Made by a program: the position numbers and the translations under genes
The notes under the pieces: model-generated
Databases searched by the model: none
Told to the model about the DNA's origin: nothing
The model's input: only the letters and a program-made list of their open reading frames with translations
Source: Verrucomicrobiota bacterium
Lineage (GTDB): Bacteria > Verrucomicrobiota > Verrucomicrobiia > Limisphaerales > UBA9464
Direction: 5' to 3'
NCBI GenBank assembly: GCA_016871805.1
Contig: VHCG01000010.1
Span: forward strand, 17,678-81,677
Length of the DNA stretch: 64,000 bases
In this document: piece after piece, positions 10,201 through 18,351 of the stretch
Layout of the letters: the number at the start of each line of letters is the position of its first letter
Numbering within the stretch: the first letter of the stretch is position 1

Positions 10201-10447
10201 CGCCACGGATTCGGTCCCGGCAACCCTCGGCTACCTGGCGGATGACCTCGACCTGCCCCGTTACTCGGTCCAGGGATCCCAGACCCGCACCGTCCCGGCG
10301 GGTACGACGACGTCCCTGACGGTCGAGGAGGTGCCGGGTGGAGCCGTCGCCTCACCCACCCAGGGAGGCGTTCTCTTCCTCCACAGGAACGCGAAGCCCG
10401 GACGCTGGTCGGATGTACTCGGGATCTCGGTCAATGTCCCGCAGTGA
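7244..10447 (+). CDS. secreted subtilisin-like serine protease (S8) with PA domain
   Basis: 1067 residues. Signal peptide of about 23 residues (LLAWVAVSGSAWGG), a propeptide region to about 150, then the S8 catalytic domain: Asp175 in VAVIDTGVDYTH, His254 in DRQGHGTHVADVLAG and Ser583 in FAGTSGSTPVVAGAAAL. A protease-associated (PA) insert at about 420-545 (VIDRGGCNVSLKVDRAARLG) splits the catalytic domain, as in lactocepin-like and plant subtilases. About 440 residues follow the catalytic domain, including fibronectin-like and beta-rich segments (for example YNVYLDVDLDGAEDY-type text near 890). Likely an extracellular or surface peptidase for protein nutrition. It ends 51 bp from a convergent aminotransferase. 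Confidence 0.92.
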   Translation: MTWRHHWVALLAWVAVSGSAWGGAKPSAPSVPDPVKKIHPSLRNVSTEVVAVVRFNERPLLARLGRNAKNVGSRLTASQQAAYVNRLRARQSTTVAQVVAAGGTTLGQFTKALNAVVVQIPGHRLLDLARRPSVFSINPVSDYRLDLTDSLGAVGDAAVQSSGRTGQGIRVAVIDTGVDYTHRNLGGIGTTTAYGSAYGSGFDDPLNTTRDGLFPTSKVAGGWDFVGEYWPVLRDGESVPSLSPDEDPIDRQGHGTHVADVLAGASLDGLHRGVAPGATLYAFKACSSRELACSGVALLKALEACLTPDQPDAVDGIIDPATTVVDNPVDIINISLGTRYGQFQDEAAYMVEWLTYFGITVVCSGGNRGDLPYSVSSPGTAPGAISVAQTQMPSAKAQSIRIFRNSNRVTSTIINTASIDWAQVTGLISGPLVYLGQGCVSDPYPVPDASVRNAIAVIDRGGCNVSLKVDRAARLGAKAVIVVNNEPGDPPTFSQGAGSVFVPTLVVTQAEGDALKATLGSGVNRAAIGPAIATSLAGSMVDTSSRGPSISFQSIKPEIAAPGALMSAEVGTGASESAFAGTSGSTPVVAGAAALVQEAMLEETGDLLESWALKAALMNNADPGVLLNPVSRPGVLAPAMLAGSGELRIPAALATPAVVAVDAPTLPYEDRQASLSFGYQAFTGTTPVTLTKRLQVYSLTSGPRTYSVSGGFRDSVDQSLGAVTLRFSAPTVEVDAFGVGTVDVTLEVDPSRLPVWNLDGGSGGGDGEAFRLQEFDGTVTLASGSTRLSLPWHLLPRRAADLEVGDSALVLAGSPATVVLSNIGGAIAGVSEIFPLGGTSPQDYVKPDEFGRGEAFPDLKAVGIRRAGTSVEVAIATHEERSHPAYPAEFNVYLDVDLDGAEDYVLANAMLNLENGDPTGEMEVQVFEVQWTASGSSFQRIGSGVADSDFNSATCIFSVDAALVGLADSGLLNWYVIAFDNYFTGAATDSVPATLGYLADDLDLPRYSVQGSQTRTVPAGTTTSLTVEEVPGGAVASPTQGGVLFLHRNAKPGRWSDVLGISVNVPQ

Positions 10448-10498
10448 CGGGGCGCATGTCGTTCCCGCGATCGGGTTCGGTGGCCGATCTCCCGTTTC

Positions 10499-11674
10499 CT
10501 AGCCGGCCCGGACCTTGCGGACGTAGCGATCCATCCGCGTCATCGCCTCCTCGATCTGTGAGAAGGCGGTGGCGAAGCAGCACCGGACGAACCGCTCCCC
10601 ACTGGTGCCAAACGCCCCTCCGGGCACACAGGCGACCTTCTCCTGCTGGAGCAGGCCTAGGGCGAACTCCTTTGCTCCGAGCCCGAGCCCATCGATGCTC
10701 GGGAAGGCATAGAAGGAACCCCGAGGCAGATGGCATCGCAGGCCCATCTCGTTCAGTGCCTTGACGATGAAGTTCCGGCGCAACCGATACTGTTCCCGCA
10801 TCTCCGCAGTAGCCGCTTCCCCGTGCTCGAGGGCCTCGATGGCGGCTTCCTGGGCGATGATGCTCGCGCACAGCATCGAGTACTGGTGCACCTTCATCAT
10901 GGCCTCGATCAGGGGGGCTGGTCCGCAGGCGTAGCCGATCCGGAAGCCGGTCATCGAATAGGCCTTCGAGAATCCGTGCAGGAACAGCGTCCGTTCCGCC
11001 ATCCCCGGCAGGCTCGCGATCGAGACATGCTCCCCGTCGAAGGTCAGCTCGCTGTAGATCTCGTCGGTGATCACCAGGAGGTCGTGCTTCCGAGCCACTG
11101 CCGCGATCTCCTCCAGCTGCGACCGGGCCATGGTCCCGCCAGTGGGGTTCGTCGGAAAGTTCAGCATCAACACCTTGCTGCGGGGGGTGAGGACGGCCTC
11201 GATGGCCGAGGCCCGGACCGCGAATCCATCCTCCGCAAGACAGGCGACCGGCACCGGCTTGCCGTGGGTCAGCACGACGCTCGGGCTGTAGCTGACGTAG
11301 CAGGGCTCGTGATAGACCACCTCGTCCCCAGGATTGATCACCGCGCGCAGGGCGAGGTCGAGCGCCTCGCTGACGCCTACCGTCACCAGGATCTGGTTCT
11401 TCGGGTCGTAGTGGACACCGAAGTTCCTCGAAACGTACGCACTGATGGACTCCCGAAGCCGGAGCAGTCCGAGGTTGGAGGTGTACTGTGTGCGTCCGCG
11501 CTCCAAGGCGTAGATCGCAGCCTCTCGGATGTTCCACGGGGTGGCGAAATCAGGCTCACCGACGCCAAGGGAGATCACGCCGGGGGTGTTCTGGACGATG
11601 TCGAAGAAGTCGCGGATGCCGGATCGCGGAATCCCGGCGACATGGCGGGCGATGGCGGCCGTGGGGTCGAACAT
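10499..11674 (-). CDS. class I/II PLP-dependent aminotransferase
   Basis: 391 residues from MFDPTAAIARH. Fold-type I features are clear: SLGVGEPDFATP near the N terminus, NFPTNPTGG (substrate/PLP pocket), VITDEIYSEL with the PLP-ring aspartate and tyrosine, and the Schiff-base lysine in FLHGFSKAYSMTGFRIGY; a C-terminal arginine region (GERFVRCCFA) should bind the substrate carboxylate. This is the aspartate/aromatic aminotransferase subgroup; the substrate cannot be fixed. A TTG ten codons upstream (11704) is an alternative start. It is 50 bp downstream of a lipoprotein gene on the same strand and may share its transcript. Confidence 0.88.
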   Translation of the reverse strand: MFDPTAAIARHVAGIPRSGIRDFFDIVQNTPGVISLGVGEPDFATPWNIREAAIYALERGRTQYTSNLGLLRLRESISAYVSRNFGVHYDPKNQILVTVGVSEALDLALRAVINPGDEVVYHEPCYVSYSPSVVLTHGKPVPVACLAEDGFAVRASAIEAVLTPRSKVLMLNFPTNPTGGTMARSQLEEIAAVARKHDLLVITDEIYSELTFDGEHVSIASLPGMAERTLFLHGFSKAYSMTGFRIGYACGPAPLIEAMMKVHQYSMLCASIIAQEAAIEALEHGEAATAEMREQYRLRRNFIVKALNEMGLRCHLPRGSFYAFPSIDGLGLGAKEFALGLLQQEKVACVPGGAFGTSGERFVRCCFATAFSQIEEAMTRMDRYVRKVRAG

Positions 11675-11724
11675 GGACGAGCAGGAAGTTTTGGCGGGAG
11701 ACAACCCGGTAGGAGCCGCAGGGT

Positions 11725-12126
11725 CTACTTCGCGGGGGCCAGCAGGAGGGTCAATCCGTTCGTCGGACTACCCGGGGTCAGCACCTTGAGGCTCTGGCTC
11801 TCCATGAAGAGCACGCCATTTGCCTTCCGCACGGCCATTGCGACCAGCGTATACCCGTTCTCCGGGCGTACGCCTGCGGCGTTGTAGCGAACGGAGAACG
11901 CGACGGGCGAACCTCCCGAGAAGTTCAGCTGGTCCACACCGAGGATGTTGGTGGTGGCCGGCCTCGAAACCGTCTCGATCAGGTGGATCCGAAGGACGGA
12001 GTCGGCTGGAATCGAGCCCGGAAACACCACCGTCCTGCGGAGCGTGGCCTGGACGACCTTGGCCTTGGAATGGGCGCATCCCAGCATCAGGCCGCAGAGA
12101 AGGGTCATGGCAACGTTTCGGATCAT
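11725..12126 (-). CDS. YbaY/YscW-type lipoprotein
   Basis: 133 residues. The N terminus MIRNVAMTLLCGLMLGCAHSK is a lipoprotein signal with lipobox LMLGC, so the mature protein should be lipidated on the Cys and sit in the envelope. The remainder matches the layout of the YbaY/type III pilotin-like domain: a strand with VVFPGSIPADSVLRIHL, then FSVRYNAAGVRP, then ENGYTLVAMAV and a final TPGSPTNGLTLLLA. Function of the family is poorly known; it is linked to envelope integrity. It is divergent from the ABC ATPase at 12379, with a perfect hairpin in the shared intergenic space. Confidence 0.7.
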   Translation of the reverse strand: MIRNVAMTLLCGLMLGCAHSKAKVVQATLRRTVVFPGSIPADSVLRIHLIETVSRPATTNILGVDQLNFSGGSPVAFSVRYNAAGVRPENGYTLVAMAVRKANGVLFMESQSLKVLTPGSPTNGLTLLLAPAK

Positions 12127-12210
12127 GCGGCCGCGAGGGAAGACCAGCCACGGACCTGTCGCAATTCGAAATTCCCCGGAGACCCCGCCGAACGAGGCCC
12201 CACCGGACGG

Positions 12211-12232
12211 GTGATGCAGTGTCCTGCATCAC
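12211..12232. promoter_or_regulatory. 9-bp perfect inverted repeat between divergent genes
   Basis: GTGATGCAG, 4-nt spacer, CTGCATCAC. It lies in the 252-bp gap between the YbaY-like lipoprotein (minus) and the ABC ATPase (plus) and has no T-run, so it reads better as an operator or dispersed repeat than a terminator. A close relative occurs at 25464-25481. Confidence 0.5.
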
Positions 12233-12378
12233 TGGGCGCGAAGTCACCGATGACACACGACACGTCAGACCGGAGAGGGGATTGGACTTCATTCCATCGA
12301 TCGAGCCCTCTTGATCGGGATGACGGCTTTGATTCGGCAGGGCTTGGTTCGCAGACCTGATCCGTCCAGAATCACCCA

Positions 12379-13386
12379 GTGCCGGCCATCGACGTCCAGG
12401 GACTCACCAAGGAATTCCGCACTGCCAAGAAGGCCCCGGGACTGGGGGGTGCAATCCGGGGTCTGTTCCGCCGGGAGTCGGAGACCGGCGTGGCCGTCCG
12501 CGATGTTGGTTTCCGGATCGAGGAAGGGGAGTTCGTCGGATTTCTCGGACCCAACGGCGCCGGCAAGACGACGACGCTGAAGATGCTTTCGGGACTCCTG
12601 TATCCGACCCGTGGCACGGCCAGCGTCCTGGGACATGTCCCGTGGCACCGGGAGGACGGCTATCGCCGGCAGTTCGCGCTCCTGCTGGGCCAGAAGAACC
12701 AGCTCTGGTGGGACCTGCCGGCCCGTGAATCCCTGGAGCTCAATGGGCGCATCTATGGACTCGAGGAAGCCCGTTTCCGCAGGACCATCGATGAGATGTC
12801 CGAACTCCTGGGGGTCCGGGACAAGCTGTCGACCGCTGTCCGGGAGCTGTCTCTCGGTGAGCGCATGAAGTGTGAGCTCATCGCTGCCCTGCTCCATGAA
12901 CCGCGGATCCTGTTCCTCGACGAACCCACCATCGGTCTCGACGTCGTCTCGTCCCAGGTCGTGCGGGACTTCCTGAAACGTCACAACCAGACCCGGCGCA
13001 CCACCATCCTGCTGACGAGCCACTACATGGCGGACATCCAGGAGCTCTGCGAGCGGGTGATCATCATCGATCGCGGCACCGTGTTCTTTGACGGACGGCT
13101 CGAGGAAATCCTCGGCCGGTTTGCCGGACACAAGATCGTCACCCTCCGACATGATCCTACGCCGGTGGGCACGGTGGAGGCCTCGGGGTTTGGTGAGGTC
13201 GTCGAGCAGACCCCCGTATCCCTTAAGCTCAAGGTCCCTAGGGACCGCGTCATCCCGGCAGTGAAGGCGCTTCTGGACGCCTATCCTGTCCAGGACTTCA
13301 GCGTTGAGGAGGTCCCGGTGGAGGATGTCATCCGCCAGCTCTTTCGAAGGGATGCGCCGTCGGCCGATGCCCACCACTCCACCTGA
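12379..13386 (+). CDS. ABC-2-type transporter ATPase (NatA/NodI-like)
   Basis: 335 residues, GTG start. The nucleotide-binding domain has Walker A FLGPNGAGKTTT, a Q-loop in ALLLGQKNQLWWDLP, signature LSLGER, Walker B ILFLDEPTIGLD and the switch histidine in LLTSHYMADIQ. The C-terminal extension of about 100 residues is typical of ATPases working with ABC-2 membrane proteins that export drugs, polysaccharide or ions. Such genes normally precede one or two ABC-2 permease genes; here the next gene is a cupredoxin 122 bp downstream, so the partner is missing from this locus. The NQLWWDLPARES stretch is typical of the subfamily that pairs with two permeases. Confidence 0.88.
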   Translation: MPAIDVQGLTKEFRTAKKAPGLGGAIRGLFRRESETGVAVRDVGFRIEEGEFVGFLGPNGAGKTTTLKMLSGLLYPTRGTASVLGHVPWHREDGYRRQFALLLGQKNQLWWDLPARESLELNGRIYGLEEARFRRTIDEMSELLGVRDKLSTAVRELSLGERMKCELIAALLHEPRILFLDEPTIGLDVVSSQVVRDFLKRHNQTRRTTILLTSHYMADIQELCERVIIIDRGTVFFDGRLEEILGRFAGHKIVTLRHDPTPVGTVEASGFGEVVEQTPVSLKLKVPRDRVIPAVKALLDAYPVQDFSVEEVPVEDVIRQLFRRDAPSADAHHST

Positions 13387-13422
13387 AGAACTGCATTGGT
13401 TCCGCGTCCACTCGGGTGCCCT

Positions 13423-13438
13423 TGTGAAAGATTTCACG
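13423..13438. promoter_or_regulatory. CRP/FNR-family-like operator (TGTGA-N6-TCACG)
   Basis: TGTGA AAGATT TCACG matches the TGTGA-N6-TCACA layout of CRP-type sites except for the last base. Its centre is about 14 bp upstream of the TTGACC hexamer proposed as -35 for the cupredoxin/oxidase genes, suitable for an activator. The regulator itself is not in this window. Confidence 0.4.
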
Positions 13439-13444
13439 AAGAGC

Positions 13445-13472
13445 TTGACCCATTAACAAACCTGTTTAGCTT
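13445..13472 (+). promoter_or_regulatory. possible sigma70-type promoter of the cupredoxin/oxidase locus
   Basis: TTGACC (13445-13450), 16-bp spacer, TAGCTT (13467-13472), in a locally AT-rich stretch that stands out from the GC-rich surroundings, about 35 bp before the cupredoxin ATG. The -10 match is weak, so this is a prediction only. Confidence 0.35.
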
Positions 13473-13508
13473 TTAGGCATCTTAGGAAGAAGAACTTCTC
13501 TTAACATC

Positions 13509-14210
13509 ATGAAAACGCTCGTTCCCATTGCTGCCACGGTTATTGCCACCTCGTTGCCCCTCTCCGCGGCTGAGATTAACGCTAAAGTAACCCTAAAGGG
13601 CACGCCCCCGCCTGCTGCGGTGATTGCGGCGGTCAAGGCAGACGCCAATTGCGGCAAGGTGGCCGTGGGCGAGGCGAAGAGTCGGGTCTACGTCGTGGGG
13701 GCCAACGGGGCGCTCGCGAACACGGTGGTCTACATCAAGAAGGGGCTCGAGGGTAAGACCTTCCCGGCTCCGACCACCAAGCCTGAGATCGATCAGAAGG
13801 GGTGCATGTACTACCCCTACGTCGCGGCCGTCATGGTGGGGCAGAAGTTCGACGTCAAGAATTCAGACCCGTTCATGCACAACGTGAACGCGACCCCGAA
13901 GGTCAACAAGGGATTCAACTTCGCGCAGGCATCGCAGGGGCAGGTCAACGAGAAGATGTTCGACAAGCCTGAGCTTGGGGTTCGCTTGGCCTGCAATGTT
14001 CATCCATGGATGATCACCTACGTGAGCGTGCTCGAGAATCCGTTCTTCGCGGTCACCGACGAAACCGGCGCCATTTCGATCAAGGGAGATCTCCCGGACG
14101 GCAAGTATACGATTGAGGCCTTTCACCAGAAGGCTGGGACCCAAGTCCAGGAGATCGAGGTCAGGGATGGCAAGGCCACCGTGGATTTCACCTTCGATGT
14201 GAAGAGTTGA
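13509..14210 (+). CDS. periplasmic cupredoxin-like copper protein
   Basis: 233 residues with a Sec signal (about 1-21, ATSLPLSAAE). The middle has the plastocyanin-like core: DVKNSDPFMHNVN (His124) and ACNVHPWM (Cys162, His165, Met168), which together form a plausible type-1 copper site (His, Cys, His, Met). The C-terminal 65 residues (GAISIKGDLPDGKYTIEAFH) look like a carboxypeptidase-regulatory beta domain. The placement directly before heme A synthase and the oxidase genes suggests a soluble electron carrier to the oxidase, or a copper-handling role; both are inference. The spacing C-x2-H-x2-M is shorter than the plastocyanin C-x2-H-x4-M. A hairpin and T-run follow the gene. Confidence 0.7.
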   Translation: MKTLVPIAATVIATSLPLSAAEINAKVTLKGTPPPAAVIAAVKADANCGKVAVGEAKSRVYVVGANGALANTVVYIKKGLEGKTFPAPTTKPEIDQKGCMYYPYVAAVMVGQKFDVKNSDPFMHNVNATPKVNKGFNFAQASQGQVNEKMFDKPELGVRLACNVHPWMITYVSVLENPFFAVTDETGAISIKGDLPDGKYTIEAFHQKAGTQVQEIEVRDGKATVDFTFDVKS

Positions 14211-14228
14211 TGGGATGTCCTTTGAACC

Positions 14229-14272
14229 AGGATCCTTGAACCGGGATCCTAATTACGGCATTCCCGTTTTTT
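14229..14272 (+). terminator. hairpin plus T-run between cupredoxin gene and ctaA (attenuator-like)
   Basis: AGGATCC/GGATCCT (7-bp stem, 8-nt loop, 14229-14250), then a short ACGG/CCGT stem running into six T residues (14267-14272), immediately before the ctaA GTG. It may give partial termination, so the cupredoxin transcript would be more abundant than the oxidase transcript. Confidence 0.4.
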
Positions 14273-14273
14273 C

Positions 14274-15491
14274 GTGAACACCGACCGATATCGATTCCTG
14301 TTCGCACTGCTAACTTTCCTAGCGACGCTGGGGTTGGTCTGCATGGGGGGGCTCGTCACCAGCAAGGGGGTTGGCATGTCGGTCCCGGACTGGCCGACCA
14401 GCTTTGGCTACAACATGTTCGCCCTGCCGGTGAACCAGTGGCTCCACGGCGGCGTGTTCGACGAGCACACCCACCGACTCTGGGCCTCTTCGGTCGGGTT
14501 GCTGGTGGTTCTTCTAACCCGCTGGATGGGCGGATCTCCGGCCAGGAAATCGCTCGCGATGGTAGGCGTAGTCGAAATCGTCGCAGGCATCTTTCTTCTT
14601 AGGATCGGTCCAGAGTGGAGGGGAGGGGGCGCATTTCTCGCCAGCATTGGTGCTGTTGTTGTTCTAGTTGCGGCCATCCCGGGACTTCGGGTTCCTGCCG
14701 GAGGCGTGCTTCCCAGGCTCGCTTGGGCTGCCTTCCTGCTGGTCCAAGTCCAAGGACTTCTCGGCGGGCTCCGGGTGGTGCTCGACAAGGCGCTGGTCGG
14801 CCATGTGACGCTAGGAACCTTGTTCGGACTGGTCCACGGATGCCTGGGGCAAACGTTCTTCGTACTGTTAGGAGTCATTGCACTCCTCAGCTCCCCGTGG
14901 TGGGCCCGCCTTCCCGCCCACGGGTATGTCGCTGGAAGGTTTGAGGTTCGTGGGCTCCTGCTGGCCACGGGATTCGTAGCGTTGCAGCTGGTCCTTGGAG
15001 CCTCAATGCGGCATCAGCATGCCGGCTTGGCGATCCTAGATTTTCCGCTCGCCTACGGACGATGGTGGCCACTCACCGATCCAGAGTCGGTCGTCCGCTA
15101 CAACCAAGTACGGATGGATGAGTCCACCGTGACAGCCTTCCAGATCCAGCTTCAGATGCTGCATCGACTGGGTGCGGTGGCTGCCGTGGTAGCCATCCTC
15201 ACAATGACGGTGCGGGTCGGTCGCCGATTTGGTTGGGCCTCGTCGCTGGGTCGAGGGGTCGTCGTCTGGAGTGGCATCGCCCTCGCCCAATTCACCCTTG
15301 GGATGATGACGATCTGGACCAACAAGGCGGCGGATGTCGCGACCGCCCATGTTGCCGGTGGAGCCTCGCTTCTGTGTCTGGGTACGGCGTTGGTTCTCAC
15401 CGCCCGAAGGCTCACGATGCCGATTTCGGCCGGGATGGAGTCGTACCGAACTCCGGGATTGCCCCGGGCCGTGCTGCAGGGAACGCCGTGA
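14274..15491 (+). CDS. ctaA: heme A synthase (COX15/CtaA family)
   Basis: 405-residue polytopic membrane protein, GTG start. It oxidises heme O to heme A for the aa3 oxidase. The conserved heme-ligand histidines appear in pairs: DEHTHRLWAS and GHVTLGTLFGLVHG in the first half, QMLHRLGAV and VATAHVAGGASLL in the second, with the family N-terminal motif GGLVTSKGVGMSVPDWPTS. The segment at about 95-140 adds hydrophobic helices between the usual ones. Its TGA overlaps the GTG of the heme O synthase gene (GTGA), so the pair is coupled and ordered as the reverse of the pathway steps. First heme-biosynthesis gene of the oxidase operon. Confidence 0.92.
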   Translation: MNTDRYRFLFALLTFLATLGLVCMGGLVTSKGVGMSVPDWPTSFGYNMFALPVNQWLHGGVFDEHTHRLWASSVGLLVVLLTRWMGGSPARKSLAMVGVVEIVAGIFLLRIGPEWRGGGAFLASIGAVVVLVAAIPGLRVPAGGVLPRLAWAAFLLVQVQGLLGGLRVVLDKALVGHVTLGTLFGLVHGCLGQTFFVLLGVIALLSSPWWARLPAHGYVAGRFEVRGLLLATGFVALQLVLGASMRHQHAGLAILDFPLAYGRWWPLTDPESVVRYNQVRMDESTVTAFQIQLQMLHRLGAVAAVVAILTMTVRVGRRFGWASSLGRGVVVWSGIALAQFTLGMMTIWTNKAADVATAHVAGGASLLCLGTALVLTARRLTMPISAGMESYRTPGLPRAVLQGTP

Positions 15492-16489
15492 ACTCTTCCC
15501 CAACATCCATCTCTCCGGTATCCGACCTCGTTCGCGAGCGTGGGGTGATGTCGGCGTTGATGGAGCTGACCAAGGCCCGGCTGACTCTGTTAGTCGTCCT
15601 GACCACTGTTGTAGGGTTCCATCTGGGTGCTCCCGCTTCGGTGGATCTCGGGCTCCTGACCGATGTGTTGGCAGGGACGGCATTGTTGGCGGCCGGTGCT
15701 GCGGTGTTGAATCAGGTCCTCGAACGGGAATTCGACGCGAGAATGCGTCGAACCGCAGAGAGGCCGATCCCTTCGGGCCGTATCACGCCGACCTCGGCGC
15801 TGCTCGTCGGTTCCGCCCTGAGTCTCCTCGGCCTCGTCTGGCTATTGTTCCGGGTGAATCCCCTGACGGCCCTGTTGGGGGTCGCGACCTGGACCAGCTA
15901 CGTGGCTGTCTACACCCCGCTCAAGCGGATCACGGTGCTGAACACCGTGGTGGGAGCGGTTCCGGGTGCGCTTCCGCCGCTCATGGGATGGTCGGCGGCG
16001 ACCGATTCCGTCTCCGCACCGGGTTGGTCGCTTTTCGGGGTCCTCTTTTTCTGGCAGCTGCCGCACTTCATGGCGATTGCGTGGCTCTACCGTGAGGAGT
16101 ACCAGCGTGCCGGTTTCCGGATGCTCTCCGGTGTGGACCCCGATGGGATCCGGACCGCCGCCTCAGCCGTCCGGAACACCCTGGCGTTGCTCGGCGTGAG
16201 CCTGTTTCCCTTCGTCTTTGGTCTCGTCGGCCACTGGTATCTGGTCGGGGCCGTGGTCCTTGGCGGGGCCTTCCTCGCATTCGCCATCCAGTTCGCCCGC
16301 ACGCTGTCCCAAACTTCTGCGAGACGGCTGTTCTTCGCGAGCATCGTCTACTTACCCGTATTGCTGGGTCTTCTGGTTTTGGACAAGCAGACCCGGCGAT
16401 TGACATCCCAGCACCCAGCCTATTCAACATCTGGAGTCTCCGTTCCGACGGAGAACTTGATGCCTTCGTTTTCCAGATCAATCGACTGA
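15488..16489 (+). CDS. ctaB: protoheme IX farnesyltransferase (heme O synthase)
   Basis: 333-residue UbiA-superfamily membrane enzyme that farnesylates heme B to heme O. The first prenyl-diphosphate/Mg site is NQVLEREFDARMRRTAERP followed by IPSGR, with Glu in place of the first Asp of the common NxxxDxxxD; the second loop is YTPLKRITVLNTVVGAVPGA leading into PPLMGW. About eight or nine hydrophobic helices. I take the GTG that overlaps the ctaA stop as the start; the frame continues upstream inside ctaA but that part is a shadow. Subunit I follows after 9 bp. Confidence 0.92.
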   Translation: MNSSPTSISPVSDLVRERGVMSALMELTKARLTLLVVLTTVVGFHLGAPASVDLGLLTDVLAGTALLAAGAAVLNQVLEREFDARMRRTAERPIPSGRITPTSALLVGSALSLLGLVWLLFRVNPLTALLGVATWTSYVAVYTPLKRITVLNTVVGAVPGALPPLMGWSAATDSVSAPGWSLFGVLFFWQLPHFMAIAWLYREEYQRAGFRMLSGVDPDGIRTAASAVRNTLALLGVSLFPFVFGLVGHWYLVGAVVLGGAFLAFAIQFARTLSQTSARRLFFASIVYLPVLLGLLVLDKQTRRLTSQHPAYSTSGVSVPTENLMPSFSRSID

Positions 16490-16498
16490 CACCTCCTT

Positions 16499-18313
16499 AT
16501 GGCGTCCACCTCATCTCACACTTCGGCCCCGCATGGCGTATCCCACGACGACCACTACCACCACGAGCCCGGATTCTTTGAAAAGTACATCTTTTCGACC
16601 GACCACAAAATGATCGGGATCCAGTATGGGCTCTCCTCCTTGGCCTTCCTGTTCTTCGGATTCTTGCTGATGATGGCCATGCGGTGGCAGCTGGCCTATC
16701 CTGGTAAACCGATCCCGGTGCTGGGTGCGATATTCGAGAAGGTATTAGGCGCCGATATGGCCCAGGGGGGGGTGATGCAGGCCGACCTCTACAACTCCTT
16801 TGGCGCCATGCACGGAACCATCATGGTGTTCTTGGCGATTGTCCCGCTCGCGTTCGGTGCCTTCGGCAACTATGTCACTCCTCTCCAGATCGGCGCGCCC
16901 GACATGGCATTCCCGCGCCTCAACATGGCGAGTTTCCACCTCTACTTCCTCGGTGGCGTGGTCATGCTCGGAAGCTTCTTCATCCCTGGCGGGGCGGCCA
17001 AGTCCGGCTGGACCAGCTATTCCCCCCTCGCGACCTTGGCAGATCCGGTCAACGTCATCGACGGCCAGACACTCTGGCTAATCGGCATGGTGTTGCTGAT
17101 CACCTCGTCGCTTCTGGGTGCGGTCAACTTCATCACGACGATCATCCAGCTCCGGGCACGCGGTCTCACCTGGATGCGATTGCCCTTCTTCGTGTGGGCC
17201 CAATTTGTCACGGCCTTCCTGCTCCTGCTGGCCTTCCCCCCGCTTGAGGCAGCTGGCCTGATGCAGCTTGCCGACAACGTGCTTGGCACCTCGTTCTTCC
17301 TCCCGACTGGACTGGTTACTAGCGGCGGACAGGTGCCGGTGTCCGGCGGCGGCAGCCCGCTGCTTTGGCAGCACCTGTTCTGGTTCCTGGCACACCCCGA
17401 AGTGTACGTCCTGATCCTGCCAGCGATGGGTGTGGTCTCCGAGATCATCGCCAACAACACCCGCAAGCCGCTCTGGGGCTACCGCTCACTGGTCTTCGCT
17501 GTCCTTTCGATCGGCTTCCTCGCCTTCATCGTTTGGGCTCACCACATGTATATGACAGGAATGGGTACGAAAATCGCCACCTTTTTCCAAACGACTACGA
17601 TGATGATCTCGGTTCCGTCGGTCATTATCCTCTCAGCCCTTTTCATCTCGCTCTGGGGCGGATCCATCCGGTTCAACACCCCGATGTTGTTCGCCCTCGC
17701 GTTCCTTCCGATGTTTGGCATCGGTGGTCTGACCGGTCTTCCGCTCGGTCTGAACGCCACCGACCTCTATCTGCACGATTCCTACTACGTTATCGCCCAC
17801 TTCCACTACGTCGTGGCTCCGGGAACCATTTTCGCTCTTTTCGCTGGGGTATACTACTGGTACCCGAAGATCACGGGCCGAGTGATGAATGAGACCTTCG
17901 GAAAGGTCCATTTCTGGGGTTCGTTGGTCTTCATGAACCTCATCTTCTCGCCGATGTTTATCCAAGGCATCCGCGGCATGAGCCGCCGCATGTATGACGG
18001 TGGGGCCACCTACTTCCAAGACGGTGTTGGTGCCGATCCGGGGATCCTCAAGCTGAACGTGTCCATCACCCACGCCGCTTTCGGCTTGGCGCTGTTCCAG
18101 CTGCCGTTCATTTTCAATTTCTTCTGGAGCATCTCGAACGGCAAGAAAGTCACCTCTGACAATCCATGGGAGGCGACCACCCTCGAGTGGCAAACCCCAA
18201 CCCCACCTCCGCACGGCAATTTCGCTAGCGAGCCGGTCGTCTATCGGGGCCCCTACGAGTACAGCGTGCCTGGGGCCGAGAAGGACTTCAGCCCGCAGGG
18301 ACAACCCGGCTGA
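16499..18313 (+). CDS. ctaD: cytochrome c oxidase subunit I
   Basis: 604-residue heme-copper oxidase catalytic subunit with 12 or more membrane helices. All cofactor ligands are visible: heme a His105 ([10 protein letters not shown]) and His436, heme a3 His434 (VIAHFHYVV), CuB His299 with the cross-linked Tyr303 (HPEVY) and His348/His349 (WAHHMYMTG). HPEVY with the downstream HHMYMTGM indicates an A-type proton-pumping oxidase. The first 25 residues are histidine-rich ([16 protein letters not shown]), which is unusual. No clear Shine-Dalgarno sequence precedes the ATG. Works with subunits II, III and IV encoded downstream; electrons arrive through CuA in subunit II. Confidence 0.97.
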   Translation: MASTSSHTSAPHGVSHDDHYHHEPGFFEKYIFSTDHKMIGIQYGLSSLAFLFFGFLLMMAMRWQLAYPGKPIPVLGAIFEKVLGADMAQGGVMQADLYNSFGAMHGTIMVFLAIVPLAFGAFGNYVTPLQIGAPDMAFPRLNMASFHLYFLGGVVMLGSFFIPGGAAKSGWTSYSPLATLADPVNVIDGQTLWLIGMVLLITSSLLGAVNFITTIIQLRARGLTWMRLPFFVWAQFVTAFLLLLAFPPLEAAGLMQLADNVLGTSFFLPTGLVTSGGQVPVSGGGSPLLWQHLFWFLAHPEVYVLILPAMGVVSEIIANNTRKPLWGYRSLVFAVLSIGFLAFIVWAHHMYMTGMGTKIATFFQTTTMMISVPSVIILSALFISLWGGSIRFNTPMLFALAFLPMFGIGGLTGLPLGLNATDLYLHDSYYVIAHFHYVVAPGTIFALFAGVYYWYPKITGRVMNETFGKVHFWGSLVFMNLIFSPMFIQGIRGMSRRMYDGGATYFQDGVGADPGILKLNVSITHAAFGLALFQLPFIFNFFWSISNGKKVTSDNPWEATTLEWQTPTPPPHGNFASEPVVYRGPYEYSVPGAEKDFSPQGQPG

Positions 18314-18351
18314 ACTGAAATCGAGGTCCTCACTTCCTCCGGCACACCTCC

